Assembly (NCBI GenBank): GCA_041750975.1
Contig: JBGSYN010000021.1
Location: forward strand, 1-15,596
DNA: 15,596 nt
Reading direction: 5' to 3'
Origin: JBGSYN01 sp041750975
Lineage (GTDB): Bacteria; Pseudomonadota; Alphaproteobacteria; Geminicoccales; Geminicoccaceae
This document shows, piece after piece, positions 9,143-15,596 of this stretch. The notes beneath the pieces are model-generated. The model searched no databases and was not told the origin of the DNA. It saw only the letters and a list, made by a program, of their open reading frames with translations. The position numbers and the translations under genes were made by a program. Each line of letters starts with the position of its first letter. Within the stretch, counting starts at the first letter, position 1.

Positions 9143-9247
9143 TTCAATGTTCCGATTGCGCTCTTGCCACGGTTCGCGAAGGCTTGCGCAGCTGGAGCTC
9201 GCGTTAACCAGGTTTCTCGCCAACGGCTAAGGATACGACAAAATCGA

Positions 9248-9985
9248 TCACAAATGGGGATTGCGGGCGCGGTAGCGTTCGACCAGGCGGGCATTGTGGG
9301 TTTTGGCGTCGGGCATATTGGCGCTGATGTAGATCGGCGCTGCATCGAGATTGCGCACCTGGCCCAGAGCTTCGGCAAAAATGGCGTTCAGGATGAAAGC
9401 GCCGAGGGTCGTCGAGCCCGCCCCCATCGCACGGCCCTCCGACACGGGAACGAGCGCATCGCCCGGCGGCAAGTGATTGTCGATGACGATGTCTGCATTA
9501 TCGGCGATGGTCGCTGCATTCGGCGCCTTTCGCGTTTCGGCATAGTCGCGCGACAGCACCGCGATGGTACGAGCGCCGCGCATGCGGGCATAAGATTCCG
9601 CTTCGATCGGCACGGCGTTGATGCCGCTATTGGAAAACACGATCACCACATCGTTGCCGCCGATCGCGTAGCGGGAAAGGATGACCTGGGCGAGGCCGCT
9701 TTGCCGCTCGAGACCGGTGCTGGTGGCAGCCCCCTCGTGAAGCATCAGGCTTGATGCCAGGATCGGGCAGACACAGGCGAGCCCGCCTGCGCGATAGTGC
9801 CCCTCCTCCGCCAGCATGTGCGAATGGCCGGTGCCGAAGACGTAGATCATGCCGTCATCGTCGATGACCTCGGCACAGATCCGGCCGGCCCCGCGAATAG
9901 CGTCGAGTTCGTCCGTCACCACATTTGCGAGCAGTTCCGAGATCCGCTGCATGTACGCAAAAGCGTTGATTTTCCTTTCCGTCAC
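9248..9985 (-). CDS. SIS-domain phosphosugar-binding protein (UPF0309 type)
   Basis: The 245-residue soluble protein has one SIS (sugar isomerase) domain. Strand and loop IYVFGTGHSHMLAEEGHYRAGGL (about 47-69) and the phosphosugar loop VFSNSGINAVPIE (about 116-128, SNSG at 118-121) are clear. The arrangement resembles the UPF0309/COG4821 proteins, which are predicted phosphosugar isomerases or epimerases but whose reaction I do not know. GTG 9985 is supported by TGGAG 6 nt upstream; ATG at residue 12 is the alternative and would remove part of the first helix. The gene stands between the kinase/aldolase block and zwf on the same strand, with gaps of 306 and 241 bp, so it may start its own transcript with zwf and edd. 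It plausibly interconverts an aldose and a ketose, possibly phosphorylated, in this sugar pathway; that step is inference. Confidence 0.82.
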   Translation of the reverse strand: MTERKINAFAYMQRISELLANVVTDELDAIRGAGRICAEVIDDDGMIYVFGTGHSHMLAEEGHYRAGGLACVCPILASSLMLHEGAATSTGLERQSGLAQVILSRYAIGGNDVVIVFSNSGINAVPIEAESYARMRGARTIAVLSRDYAETRKAPNAATIADNADIVIDNHLPPGDALVPVSEGRAMGAGSTTLGAFILNAIFAEALGQVRNLDAAPIYISANMPDAKTHNARLVERYRARNPHL

Positions 9986-10117
9986 GCCGTTCTCCAGTGA
10001 CGTCGCATCCTCTCCCGGACCCTGTTAAACCGGGTCGTCGCAACTTCCTATGCCGCAAGTTTCTCCGGATCGAGATGAGCTTCAAAGCGTCGCGGAATAA
10101 CAAGTGAACAGGCCGTC

Positions 10118-10145
10118 TCTATATCCGCCCACCGATTGATCGCAA
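10118..10145 (-). promoter_or_regulatory. Candidate promoter for the SIS-zwf-edd unit
   Basis: On the minus strand TTGCGA (10145-10140) and TATAGA (10123-10118) are spaced 16 bp apart, each matching four of six sigma-70 consensus positions. The implied leader to the SIS start is about 125 nt. This is a weak but well-placed match. Confidence 0.33.
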
Positions 10146-10172
10146 CCGCAGCCAAGAGTCCGGCGGAGCGGC

Positions 10173-10184
10173 AGCGTGCACGCT
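10173..10184. promoter_or_regulatory. 12 bp perfect palindrome AGCGTGCACGCT, possible operator
   Basis: AGCGTGCACGCT reads the same on both strands and lies 28 bp upstream of the candidate -35 box of the SIS unit. A compact palindrome of this kind in a spacer is a typical shape for a sugar-regulator operator. No second copy was noticed in the window, and the regulator is unknown. Confidence 0.35.
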
Positions 10185-10291
10185 TGATATCTCACCGATT
10201 CTGACGAGCGAAAATCACGAATGGATGCCCGGGGGATCGGGTACCCATCGGCGTCGATCGGGCGCCGAGCAAACGGCTGCTCAAGGTGCGG

Positions 10292-11278
10292 TCAGGCAGC
10301 GGCCTTCAAGCTCTCCTCCGTCACCAGACGATCCTCATCCAGGGAACGCTTGGGCCGGACGTTCTTCTCCTGCAGGGCCCCGTGATAGGCCTTGACCGCC
10401 TCCTCGGGCTTGAGATTTCGGGCCACGACCTCGCGCATGAAGCGGACGATGTCGATCGGCGATTCGGCGAGATGGATCTTGCGACCGAAAAGCGCCACGC
10501 GCGCTCCATATCGTTCGGCCTGGCTCAACAACTCGAACGTGTCGCGCGCGGTGCCGGCCGAGCCGCCCAGAATGCCGACAATCAGGTGGCCCGGATCATA
10601 GGCGGCAAGCTCTTCCATGGCGGCGGCACCATTATATTGCAGCTTGAGGAACCTGGGGAAGTCGTCTTCCATCACGCCTGCGAGCGTGCGGACGACATTG
10701 TCGTTGATGTATGAGCCGATATCGGCATTGCCGGCGAGATCGATATCAAAGGCCGGATTGAAGACCTCCAGAAAATGGCGCATGCCATACTCGCTGGCCT
10801 CTTGCCGGAAGGCGCTATAGGCTTCGGCATTGAGGGTATCGATATCGCGCTGGTTGGAGAATGTTATCGAATAGAGCCCGAGATCGGTGTGGACGCGGGC
10901 CTGATCGATCCGCGCCGTCCGATGGTGTCGTGACGGCGCCTCGCGGTAGCGGCCGCCACGCGCCGACCAGATGTCGGTCGTGTCATTGAGGCGGATCGCG
11001 GGCGTCACCTCGCTCCCTTCAAAAAGACCCTCCTTGGCCAGGCGTTCACCCGTCGACGCCGACATCAGCATGATATCGACCAGTCCTGACCGGGTCATCT
11101 CGCGGATCGCCTCGAGGTGCGTCGCCCTCGACATAAATCGTCCCGGAATTTCCGGATCAGGCACCGGTGCCGCACGTCCGAAGCCGATATCGCCGTCCTT
11201 GGCATCGGCAATAATGAAGTTATCGGGCGTGTATCGACCCGATCGAATTTCGGCCAGCTTGCGATCGAGAGCTCGCAT
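10292..11278 (-). CDS. DhnA/FbaB/LacD-like class I aldolase family protein
   Basis: The 328-residue cytosolic protein looks like a TIM-barrel class I (Schiff-base) aldolase of the DeoC/LacD/FbaB superfamily. Late-barrel motifs are the best evidence. RFLKLQYNG (209-217) matches the family's strand 6, D-I-V-K-x-x-Y-T-G, making Lys212 the candidate Schiff-base lysine. GILGGSAGTARDTFELL (235-251) resembles the phosphate-binding strand 7. ALFGRKIHLAESP (262-274) resembles the GRNIFQxxxP strand 8 of DhnA/FbaB. The first third (RFMSRATHLEAI, VDIMLMSAS) is less typical. ATG 11278 has AAAGGA 6 nt upstream. The gene follows the PfkB gene by 50 bp, so the pair suggests phosphorylation of a ketose and then aldol cleavage to a triose phosphate and an aldehyde. 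The substrate is unknown and need not be fructose-1,6-bisphosphate or tagatose-1,6-bisphosphate. Confidence 0.75.
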   Translation of the reverse strand: MRALDRKLAEIRSGRYTPDNFIIADAKDGDIGFGRAAPVPDPEIPGRFMSRATHLEAIREMTRSGLVDIMLMSASTGERLAKEGLFEGSEVTPAIRLNDTTDIWSARGGRYREAPSRHHRTARIDQARVHTDLGLYSITFSNQRDIDTLNAEAYSAFRQEASEYGMRHFLEVFNPAFDIDLAGNADIGSYINDNVVRTLAGVMEDDFPRFLKLQYNGAAAMEELAAYDPGHLIVGILGGSAGTARDTFELLSQAERYGARVALFGRKIHLAESPIDIVRFMREVVARNLKPEEAVKAYHGALQEKNVRPKRSLDEDRLVTEESLKAAA

Positions 11279-11328
11279 CGTCGGTCCTTTGGTTATGCAA
11301 TATTGGTTTCGGTCATAGGGTGCGCGGT

Positions 11329-12366
11329 TCAGTCAGGAGCGACATCACGACCATGCATGTCGCGCCAACCCCACCGCTCGGCAAGCTCGAGGCATGCTTG
11401 CCAGGCCTCGATGCTGGCAGTCGTCGTGATGTCACGCAGTGAGGCTGCGGCCGTGGCATGAGCCAGACGAATCGTCTCGTCGAGCGGCCATTCCTGATGC
11501 CAGCCATAGAGGAATCCGGCGGCGAAGGCATCGCCTGCGCCATTGGCGCCCTTGATCACGCTGCTCGGCACATCCAATGACGGCTGAAGCAAGATTTGCC
11601 CATTTCGGGCGACAACAATGGCACACTTGGGGAAATGCACGGCCACGACTTCCATGGTTCCCATGGCCAGCGCGGAACTGGCAGCCTCGATACAGGCATC
11701 CAGATTGGTTTGGCCGGACGACACGGTGTCGATACCGGCAATGCCGCCGATCTCATGATCGTTGACAATCAAGAGATCGAGATAAGGCAGACAGGGGCGA
11801 ATGAGGGAAGCGAGCCGATCAGGTGCTATACTGGCGAGTTCCATATTGGTCTCGAGCCCTGCTTTTCGAGCGCTGTCCAGCGTCGCGGCCCAGCCATTGG
11901 CGTAGCCATTCCAGGATGCGTCCATGATCTCGTGGATGCCCGGCAGACCGAGATGAAAGATCCGGTGGTTATAATTCCTGAAGTCGAAATGATCCGGTGA
12001 CAGCAAATGCGCCGAGCCGAAAAAGCTGACATGGGTCCGCTGCCCTTTGTCTCTCGACGCAAAGGCGAAAGTATAGTCGGTCTGGCCCTCCGCCGTCGTC
12101 ATCATCCGGGCGTGGTCGATGCCATGGGCTTCGGCTTCCGCCATCAGGAAGGCGCCATCCGCATCGGCGCCAACCAGCGTGACGGTCGCCACCGGCATTT
12201 GCGGATCGAGTTTCTTGATATCGACCGCCATATTGTAGCCTGACCCGCCGCCGCATTGAAAATGCTCAAGGATATCGGCGCGGCCGTTCTCCTCCGGCCA
12301 GGAATCCACCATGATATTGCGATCGACGCACCATGTTCCGCCCGTGAGGATGCCGCGTCGTGTCAT
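11329..12366 (-). CDS. PfkB-family carbohydrate kinase
   Basis: The 345-residue cytosolic kinase transfers phosphate from ATP to a sugar hydroxyl. The ribokinase/PfkB fold is shown by the N-terminal glycine motif CGGGSGYNMAVDIKKL (38-53) and by the C-terminal ATP/anion-hole motif KGANGAGDAFAAGFLYG (272-288), where Asp279 is the expected catalytic base. The usual DTTGAGD reads GANGAGD here, so the first Asp of that signature is missing; this lies outside the catalytic GAGD. A sugar-binding region around VNDHEIGGIAG (201-211) corresponds to the family's NxxE motif in altered form (NDHE). The start codon ATG 12366 overlaps the TGA of the ABC ATPase gene by 4 nt (ATGA), which implies translational coupling. 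With the importer before it and the aldolase after it, it probably phosphorylates the imported sugar or its isomer. Confidence 0.88.
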   Translation of the reverse strand: MTRRGILTGGTWCVDRNIMVDSWPEENGRADILEHFQCGGGSGYNMAVDIKKLDPQMPVATVTLVGADADGAFLMAEAEAHGIDHARMMTTAEGQTDYTFAFASRDKGQRTHVSFFGSAHLLSPDHFDFRNYNHRIFHLGLPGIHEIMDASWNGYANGWAATLDSARKAGLETNMELASIAPDRLASLIRPCLPYLDLLIVNDHEIGGIAGIDTVSSGQTNLDACIEAASSALAMGTMEVVAVHFPKCAIVVARNGQILLQPSLDVPSSVIKGANGAGDAFAAGFLYGWHQEWPLDETIRLAHATAAASLRDITTTASIEAWQACLELAERWGWRDMHGRDVAPD

Positions 12367-13214
12367 GGCACGTGGACCACTCCTGAAACCGTCGATCGGC
12401 CCGTATCGGCAAGTGGTATCGCTTCGGTATCGGGCGGCTGCATCGCGCCCGTCATGATGGCGACCGCATCGGACATCGAATATTCATCCGGCTTGATCAC
12501 TGCGGCTCGTTGGCCGAGACGATGGATATGGATCCGATCGGCGACCTCGAACACGTGCGGCATATTATGACTGATCAGGATGATCGGCAGACCGCGACTT
12601 TTGACATCGATGATCAACTCCAGCACGCGCCGCGATTCCTTGACGCCAAGGGCCGCCGTCGGCTCGTCCATGACCACGACGCGCGTGCCGAAGGCGGTCG
12701 CACGGGCAACGGCGATCCCCTGCCGCTGGCCGCCGGAGAGCGACTCCACCGGCTGATCGATATTCTGGACCGTGAGGATACCCAAGGCGGCCAACCTGTC
12801 GCGCGCCTCTTTCCGCATCCCGTTCCGATCTAGTGTACGCAGATACTTCCCGACCCAGTTGGATTTGCGACGCTCACGACCGAGGAACATGTTCTCGGCG
12901 ACCGACAATGCCGGGGCCAGTGCGAGATTCTGATAGACGGTCTCGATGCCGGCGGCCCGGGCCTCGATCGGCGAGCGAAAATGAATGGGCTTGCCGTCCA
13001 TCACGATCTGGCCAGCATCGGGCTGAATGGCGCCCACCAACGCTTTGATGAGCGTGGTCTTGCCTGCGCCGTTGTCGCCGATCACCGCCAGAATCTCGCC
13101 CGGCAGGAGATCGAAATCGGCATGATCCAGAGCGACGACACGGCCATAGCGCTTGACCAGCCCCCTCGCCTGCAGCACTGGCGGATGGCCGACCGAGACG
13201 TCGGAGCCGCTCAC
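12363..13214 (-). CDS. Sugar ABC transporter ATP-binding protein (FrcA-like)
   Basis: This is a single-domain ABC ATPase of the simple-sugar importer type, as in FrcA and unlike the two-domain RbsA, which powers uptake on the cytoplasmic face. Numbered from GTG 13214 (283 aa), the motifs are Walker A GDNGAGKT (46-53), Q-loop YQNL (Gln95), signature LSGGQRQ (159-165), Walker B VVVMDEP (179-185) and H-loop His216. The start is uncertain. GTG 13214 has GAAGGG 7 nt upstream and overlaps the permease stop as GTGA. ATG 13235 gives 290 residues and a 25 bp overlap but has a weaker ribosome site. The 3' end overlaps the kinase start by 4 nt. The gene belongs with the permease and binding protein; as there is one nucleotide-binding domain per chain, it probably acts as a homodimer. 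Confidence 0.93.
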   Translation of the reverse strand: MSGSDVSVGHPPVLQARGLVKRYGRVVALDHADFDLLPGEILAVIGDNGAGKTTLIKALVGAIQPDAGQIVMDGKPIHFRSPIEARAAGIETVYQNLALAPALSVAENMFLGRERRKSNWVGKYLRTLDRNGMRKEARDRLAALGILTVQNIDQPVESLSGGQRQGIAVARATAFGTRVVVMDEPTAALGVKESRRVLELIIDVKSRGLPIILISHNMPHVFEVADRIHIHRLGQRAAVIKPDEYSMSDAVAIMTGAMQPPDTEAIPLADTGRSTVSGVVHVP

Positions 13215-14290
13215 GTCGAGACCCTTCGGATCCATTGATCGAGTGCCACCGCGACGATGATCAGGGCGCCGACCGTCAGTTCCTGCCAGTTATTTTGGAG
13301 GCCGGCGAGCGCCAGGCCGTTGCGGAAGACCCCGACGATAAGGGCGCCGAAAAGCGTGCCGATAATCGCACCGCGGCCGCCGAACAAACTCGTGCCGCCG
13401 ATCACCACGGCGGTGATGCTGTCGAGATTGGCGTTGAACCCGGCATTGGGGCTGACCGCGCCGATCCTGCCGATCAACACCCAGCCGGTCAGCGCGCAGA
13501 TGACCCCTGCCGAGGTATAGACCTGGATCAGGGTCAGGCGGACATTGATGCCTACCAAGCGCGCCGCTTCGGGATCGTCGCCGGTAGTGTAGACATGGCG
13601 TCCGAAGGCGGTCCGGCTCAAGACATAGGCGACGAAGATGGCGACGACGATCATCAACGCCGATCCGAACGTCAGCACGGCGCCCTTCAGGAACTCCAAG
13701 GGAATGTAATCATAGAGCCGGATGGATCGGCCGGTCAGCTGCAGCAGCGACGCCATCTGCTCGACGTCCTGCTGTCGCAGCGTCTGGTTCTTCGAATAGA
13801 GATAGTTGATGGACTGGAAGATGCTCCAGGTGCCGAGCGTGACGATGAAGGGCGGCAGGCGAAGGCCGGTGATCAAGATGCCGTTCACGAAGCCGCAGGC
13901 AGCCCCGGTCAGGATTCCCGCGGCGAGTGCGATCTCCGCCGGCAAGCCCGTGACGACCGCGAGACGGCCCATCACCACCGAGCACAAGACCATGATGGCG
14001 CCGACGGAAAGATCGATGCCGGCGACCAGAATGACCATGGTCTGGCCGACCGCAAGCAAGGCAATGACCGTGACCTGCTGCAGGACCAGCGAGAGGTTGA
14101 AAGGGTGGAAGAACCGATCGCCGACGATCGAGGCGAAGACGACAATGCCCAGGACCAGCACCAGGAAAGGGATCGTCGTCGGGTAGAGGTGGAGGAAATA
14201 CTGGATGCGCCGAAGCGGCGTTCGTCGTTCTTCGGCAAAAAGCGCCGTTTCCTGATCGGTTTCGCTTGTCGTCGATGCCAAGACTATCAC
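13211..14290 (-). CDS. Sugar ABC transporter permease (FrcC/RbsC family)
   Basis: The 359-residue inner-membrane protein consists mostly of hydrophobic helices after a cytoplasmic N-terminal stretch of about 35 residues. Signatures of the BPD_transp_2 sugar permeases are present: VILVAGIDLSVGAIM (86-100), PFIVTLGTWSIFQ (147-159), the ATPase-coupling loop GDDPEAARLVGINV (237-250) and AVVIGGTSLFGGRG (294-307). It forms the channel for the sugar delivered by the binding protein at 14385-15425. The start is uncertain: GTG 14290 is the longest option and TTG 14281 the alternative, and neither has a good ribosome-binding site. A stem-loop lies 13 nt before the GTG, so initiation may depend on mRNA structure. 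The 3' end overlaps the ATPase gene. Confidence 0.93.
   Translation of the reverse strand: MIVLASTTSETDQETALFAEERRTPLRRIQYFLHLYPTTIPFLVLVLGIVVFASIVGDRFFHPFNLSLVLQQVTVIALLAVGQTMVILVAGIDLSVGAIMVLCSVVMGRLAVVTGLPAEIALAAGILTGAACGFVNGILITGLRLPPFIVTLGTWSIFQSINYLYSKNQTLRQQDVEQMASLLQLTGRSIRLYDYIPLEFLKGAVLTFGSALMIVVAIFVAYVLSRTAFGRHVYTTGDDPEAARLVGINVRLTLIQVYTSAGVICALTGWVLIGRIGAVSPNAGFNANLDSITAVVIGGTSLFGGRGAIIGTLFGALIVGVFRNGLALAGLQNNWQELTVGALIIVAVALDQWIRRVST
13222..13227 (-). promoter_or_regulatory. Ribosome-binding site favouring the internal GTG start of the ATPase gene
   Basis: GAAGGG on the minus strand lies 7 nt before GTG 13214-13212, which overlaps the permease TGA (13213-13211). It would be inside the coding region if translation began at ATG 13235. 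Confidence 0.5.
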
Positions 14291-14303
14291 TCGAACATAA
14301 TGC

Positions 14304-14331
14304 GAGGGACGCCTCGACAGCGGCGCCCCTC
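14304..14331 (-). promoter_or_regulatory. 10 bp mRNA stem-loop between binding-protein and permease genes
   Basis: On the minus strand GAGGGGCGCC pairs with GGCGTCCCTC over ten pairs (one G-U wobble in the RNA) around an 8 nt loop. It lies 53 nt after the binding-protein stop and 13 nt before the permease start. No T run follows, so it is not a classical terminator. Such hairpins commonly protect the upstream message and lower downstream expression, giving an excess of binding protein over permease. Confidence 0.6.
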
Positions 14332-14384
14332 AGGTCAGAACTACAGGTCTCTCAACTATATGAGGCCGTTTTGGAAATCAGGGT

Positions 14385-15425
14385 TCAACCCCAGCAAAGC
14401 TCCAGACCCCTGTCGGTATCGATCGATTCGACGCCTTCGACCGGATTATCGGTCACCAGGGAGACGCCGGTGTCGAAGAATTCGAGGCCCGGCGTCGGCT
14501 CCGGCGTCGCACCGGTCTTGGCGTACTCGACCACGGCCTCGACCCCGAGCGACGCCATCAGCAACGGATATTGCTGGGATGTGGCACCGATGATGCCTTC
14601 CGCCACGTTCTGCACACCCGGACACCCGCCATCGACCGAGACGATGATGATGCCGCTATCCTCCATGCCGGCGGCCTTCAGTGCCTCATAGGCGCCCGCC
14701 GCGGTCGGCTCGTTGATAGTGTAGACGACGTTCGTGGTCGGATCCTTCTGCAGCAGCGTCTCCATGCCCGTACGGCCGCCATCCTCCGCACCCCCGGCCC
14801 AGTAATGCCCGACGATGCGGGGATCCTCTTCCTCGAGATAACGCTTGGGGTCCATGACATCGATGCCGAAGCCTTCCATGAAGCCCTGATCGCGTTGCAC
14901 ATCGACGGTCGGCTGCGCCTCGAGCGCGTCGAGGAAGGCGATCCGCGCGTCGGCGGCCTCTTCTTCGCCCAAGCTCTTGCGGGCCCATTCGCCGATCAGC
15001 CGGCCGGCCTTGAAATTGTCGGTGGCGAAGGTCGCATCGGCGGCGTCGATCGGATCGAGCGGCGTGTCGAGCGCGATGACCAGGAGACCGGCGTCGCGCG
15101 CTTTCTGGACCGACGGCACGATACCCACGGTGTCGCTCGGCGTGATCAGGATGCCCTTGGCGCCGGCCGAGATCAGATTTTCGATCGCTGCGACCTGGCT
15201 GTCATTGTCGCCGTCGAACTGCCCGGCAAAGCTCTGCAGCGTGACCCCGAGTTCCTCCGCCTTCGCGCTCGCACCTTCGCGCATCTTCACGAAGAACGGG
15301 TTGCTGTCGGTCTTGGTGATGAGGCCGATCAGGGTATCCTCCTGGGCAACCGCAGGGCTCGCCAGTGCGGCCCAGGCGATGGCAGTACCTGCCAGAAGAC
15401 CGGTCATCAATTTCGTCGTCGTCAT
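14385..15425 (-). CDS. Periplasmic sugar-binding protein of an ABC transporter (FrcB-like)
   Basis: The 346-residue protein begins with a signal peptide, with a basic start at residue 5, a hydrophobic core at 7-22 and probable cleavage after Ala-Val-Ala27. The mature part is a type I periplasmic binding protein of the ribose/fructose class: TLIGLITKTDSNPFFVKMREGA (31-52), GAKGILITPSD, LDTPLDPIDAADATFATDNFKAG, TINEPTAAGAYEALKAAG and VSVDGGCPGVQNVAEGIIGATSQQYPLLMASLGVEA. From memory these stretches resemble Sinorhizobium FrcB, which serves fructose, mannose and ribose. The actual ligand here is not shown. ATG 15425 has GGAAGG 8 nt upstream. It is the first gene of the uptake operon, preceded by a good promoter and followed by a stem-loop that probably favours its higher expression. 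Confidence 0.94.
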   Translation of the reverse strand: MTTTKLMTGLLAGTAIAWAALASPAVAQEDTLIGLITKTDSNPFFVKMREGASAKAEELGVTLQSFAGQFDGDNDSQVAAIENLISAGAKGILITPSDTVGIVPSVQKARDAGLLVIALDTPLDPIDAADATFATDNFKAGRLIGEWARKSLGEEEAADARIAFLDALEAQPTVDVQRDQGFMEGFGIDVMDPKRYLEEEDPRIVGHYWAGGAEDGGRTGMETLLQKDPTTNVVYTINEPTAAGAYEALKAAGMEDSGIIIVSVDGGCPGVQNVAEGIIGATSQQYPLLMASLGVEAVVEYAKTGATPEPTPGLEFFDTGVSLVTDNPVEGVESIDTDRGLELCWG

Positions 15426-15522
15426 CGTTCATACCTTCCCGGATTTGGTTGGCGCACCCGGTCGTCGCTGCCGGATAACCGCCCGCAGCCGACCCTATCG
15501 CCGCTGCGATTGCGCGATGCCG

Positions 15523-15551
15523 ATAAGAATGACACTCAACGACCTTGTCAA
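15523..15551 (-). promoter_or_regulatory. Sigma-70-like promoter of the sugar uptake operon
   Basis: On the minus strand a perfect -35 box TTGACA (15551-15546) and TCTTAT (15528-15523, four of six matches to TATAAT) are spaced exactly 17 bp apart. The expected leader is about 90 nt. TGACA and TGTCA, separated by 11 bp, form an inverted repeat between and over the boxes and could be bound by a repressor. Bases 15552-15596 hold nothing recognisable. Confidence 0.6.
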
Positions 15552-15596
15552 TGTGCGAGCATCACCCGCCGGCCCTCCCGGTTCGCCAGGCCTCCC

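Larger units (their letters stand above)
9986..10291. other. 306 bp non-coding spacer between the aldolase and SIS genes
   Basis: No open frame here resembles a gene. The spacer contains a weak candidate promoter (10118-10145), a 12 bp perfect palindrome (10173-10184), and a short inverted repeat, GACCC 10018-10022 with GGGTC 10032-10036, in the leader of the SIS gene. A 5 bp stem (GAGCA 10267-10271 with TGCTC 10278-10282) follows the aldolase stop codon but lacks a T run. The spacer probably separates two transcription units. Confidence 0.55.

Noticed and set aside
9007..9247. A hidden pgl or eda fragment between the SIS gene and zwf
   Set aside because: No frame of useful length on either strand shows lactonase or KDPG-aldolase motifs.
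13235..14593. Long open frame on the plus strand (about 450 codons)
   Set aside because: It is antisense to the sugar permease and the end of the binding-protein gene. It is rich in Asp, Arg, Gln and His with no domain pattern, a typical shadow of a GC-rich gene.
9248..15425. Assignment of the cluster as a sulfoquinovose (sulfo-EMP) operon
   Set aside because: The isomerase-kinase-aldolase logic fits, but the SIS protein is not of the YihS type and the importer is of the simple-sugar FrcBCA type. No sulfosugar-specific gene is present.

Overview
The window looks like chromosomal DNA of a high-GC alphaproteobacterium, probably of the Rhizobiales/Rhodospirillales type. This rests on the GC-rich codon use, a sugar ABC importer of the rhizobial fructose (FrcBCA) kind, and an Entner-Doudoroff zwf/edd pair; the genus cannot be read from the sequence. 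Twelve of the thirteen genes lie on the minus strand. I saw no tRNA, rRNA, insertion sequence or CRISPR array.

Left end (1-4150): a plus-strand EamA/DMT transporter is cut by the left edge and converges, 3 bp apart, on a minus-strand secreted S41 (C-terminal-processing type) protease-like gene. Next come two tandem minus-strand PAS-GGDEF genes. Both encode 304 residues, align without gaps and keep a GGEEF active site and an RxxD inhibitory site, so they look like duplicated cytosolic diguanylate cyclases. Each is followed by a stem-loop.

Centre (4151-9006): zwf (glucose-6-phosphate dehydrogenase) and edd (6-phosphogluconate dehydratase) lie 37 bp apart with no pgl between them and no eda in the window. 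They are followed by a full-length (469 aa) GlnA-like protein. It has the whole glutamine synthetase framework and the adenylylation tyrosine, but three of the six metal ligands are replaced (E131 to H, E220 to G, H269 to R in E. coli numbering), along with N264, S53 and the flap residue E327. This is the most striking item in the window.

Right end (9248-15425): a sugar uptake and catabolism cluster, in transcription order FrcB-like binding protein, permease, ATPase, PfkB-family kinase, DhnA/FbaB/LacD-like class I aldolase and, after a 306 bp gap, a SIS-domain protein of the UPF0309 type. Overlapping stops and starts couple permease to ATPase to kinase. A near-consensus promoter (TTGACA, 17 bp, TCTTAT) lies before the binding-protein gene, and a 10 bp stem-loop sits between the binding-protein and permease genes.

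Taken together, a sugar is probably imported by the ABC system, isomerised (SIS), phosphorylated (PfkB) and cleaved (aldolase), with Zwf and Edd giving a parallel hexose-phosphate route. The substrate is not known. No dedicated regulator is present; it may lie beyond the right edge.
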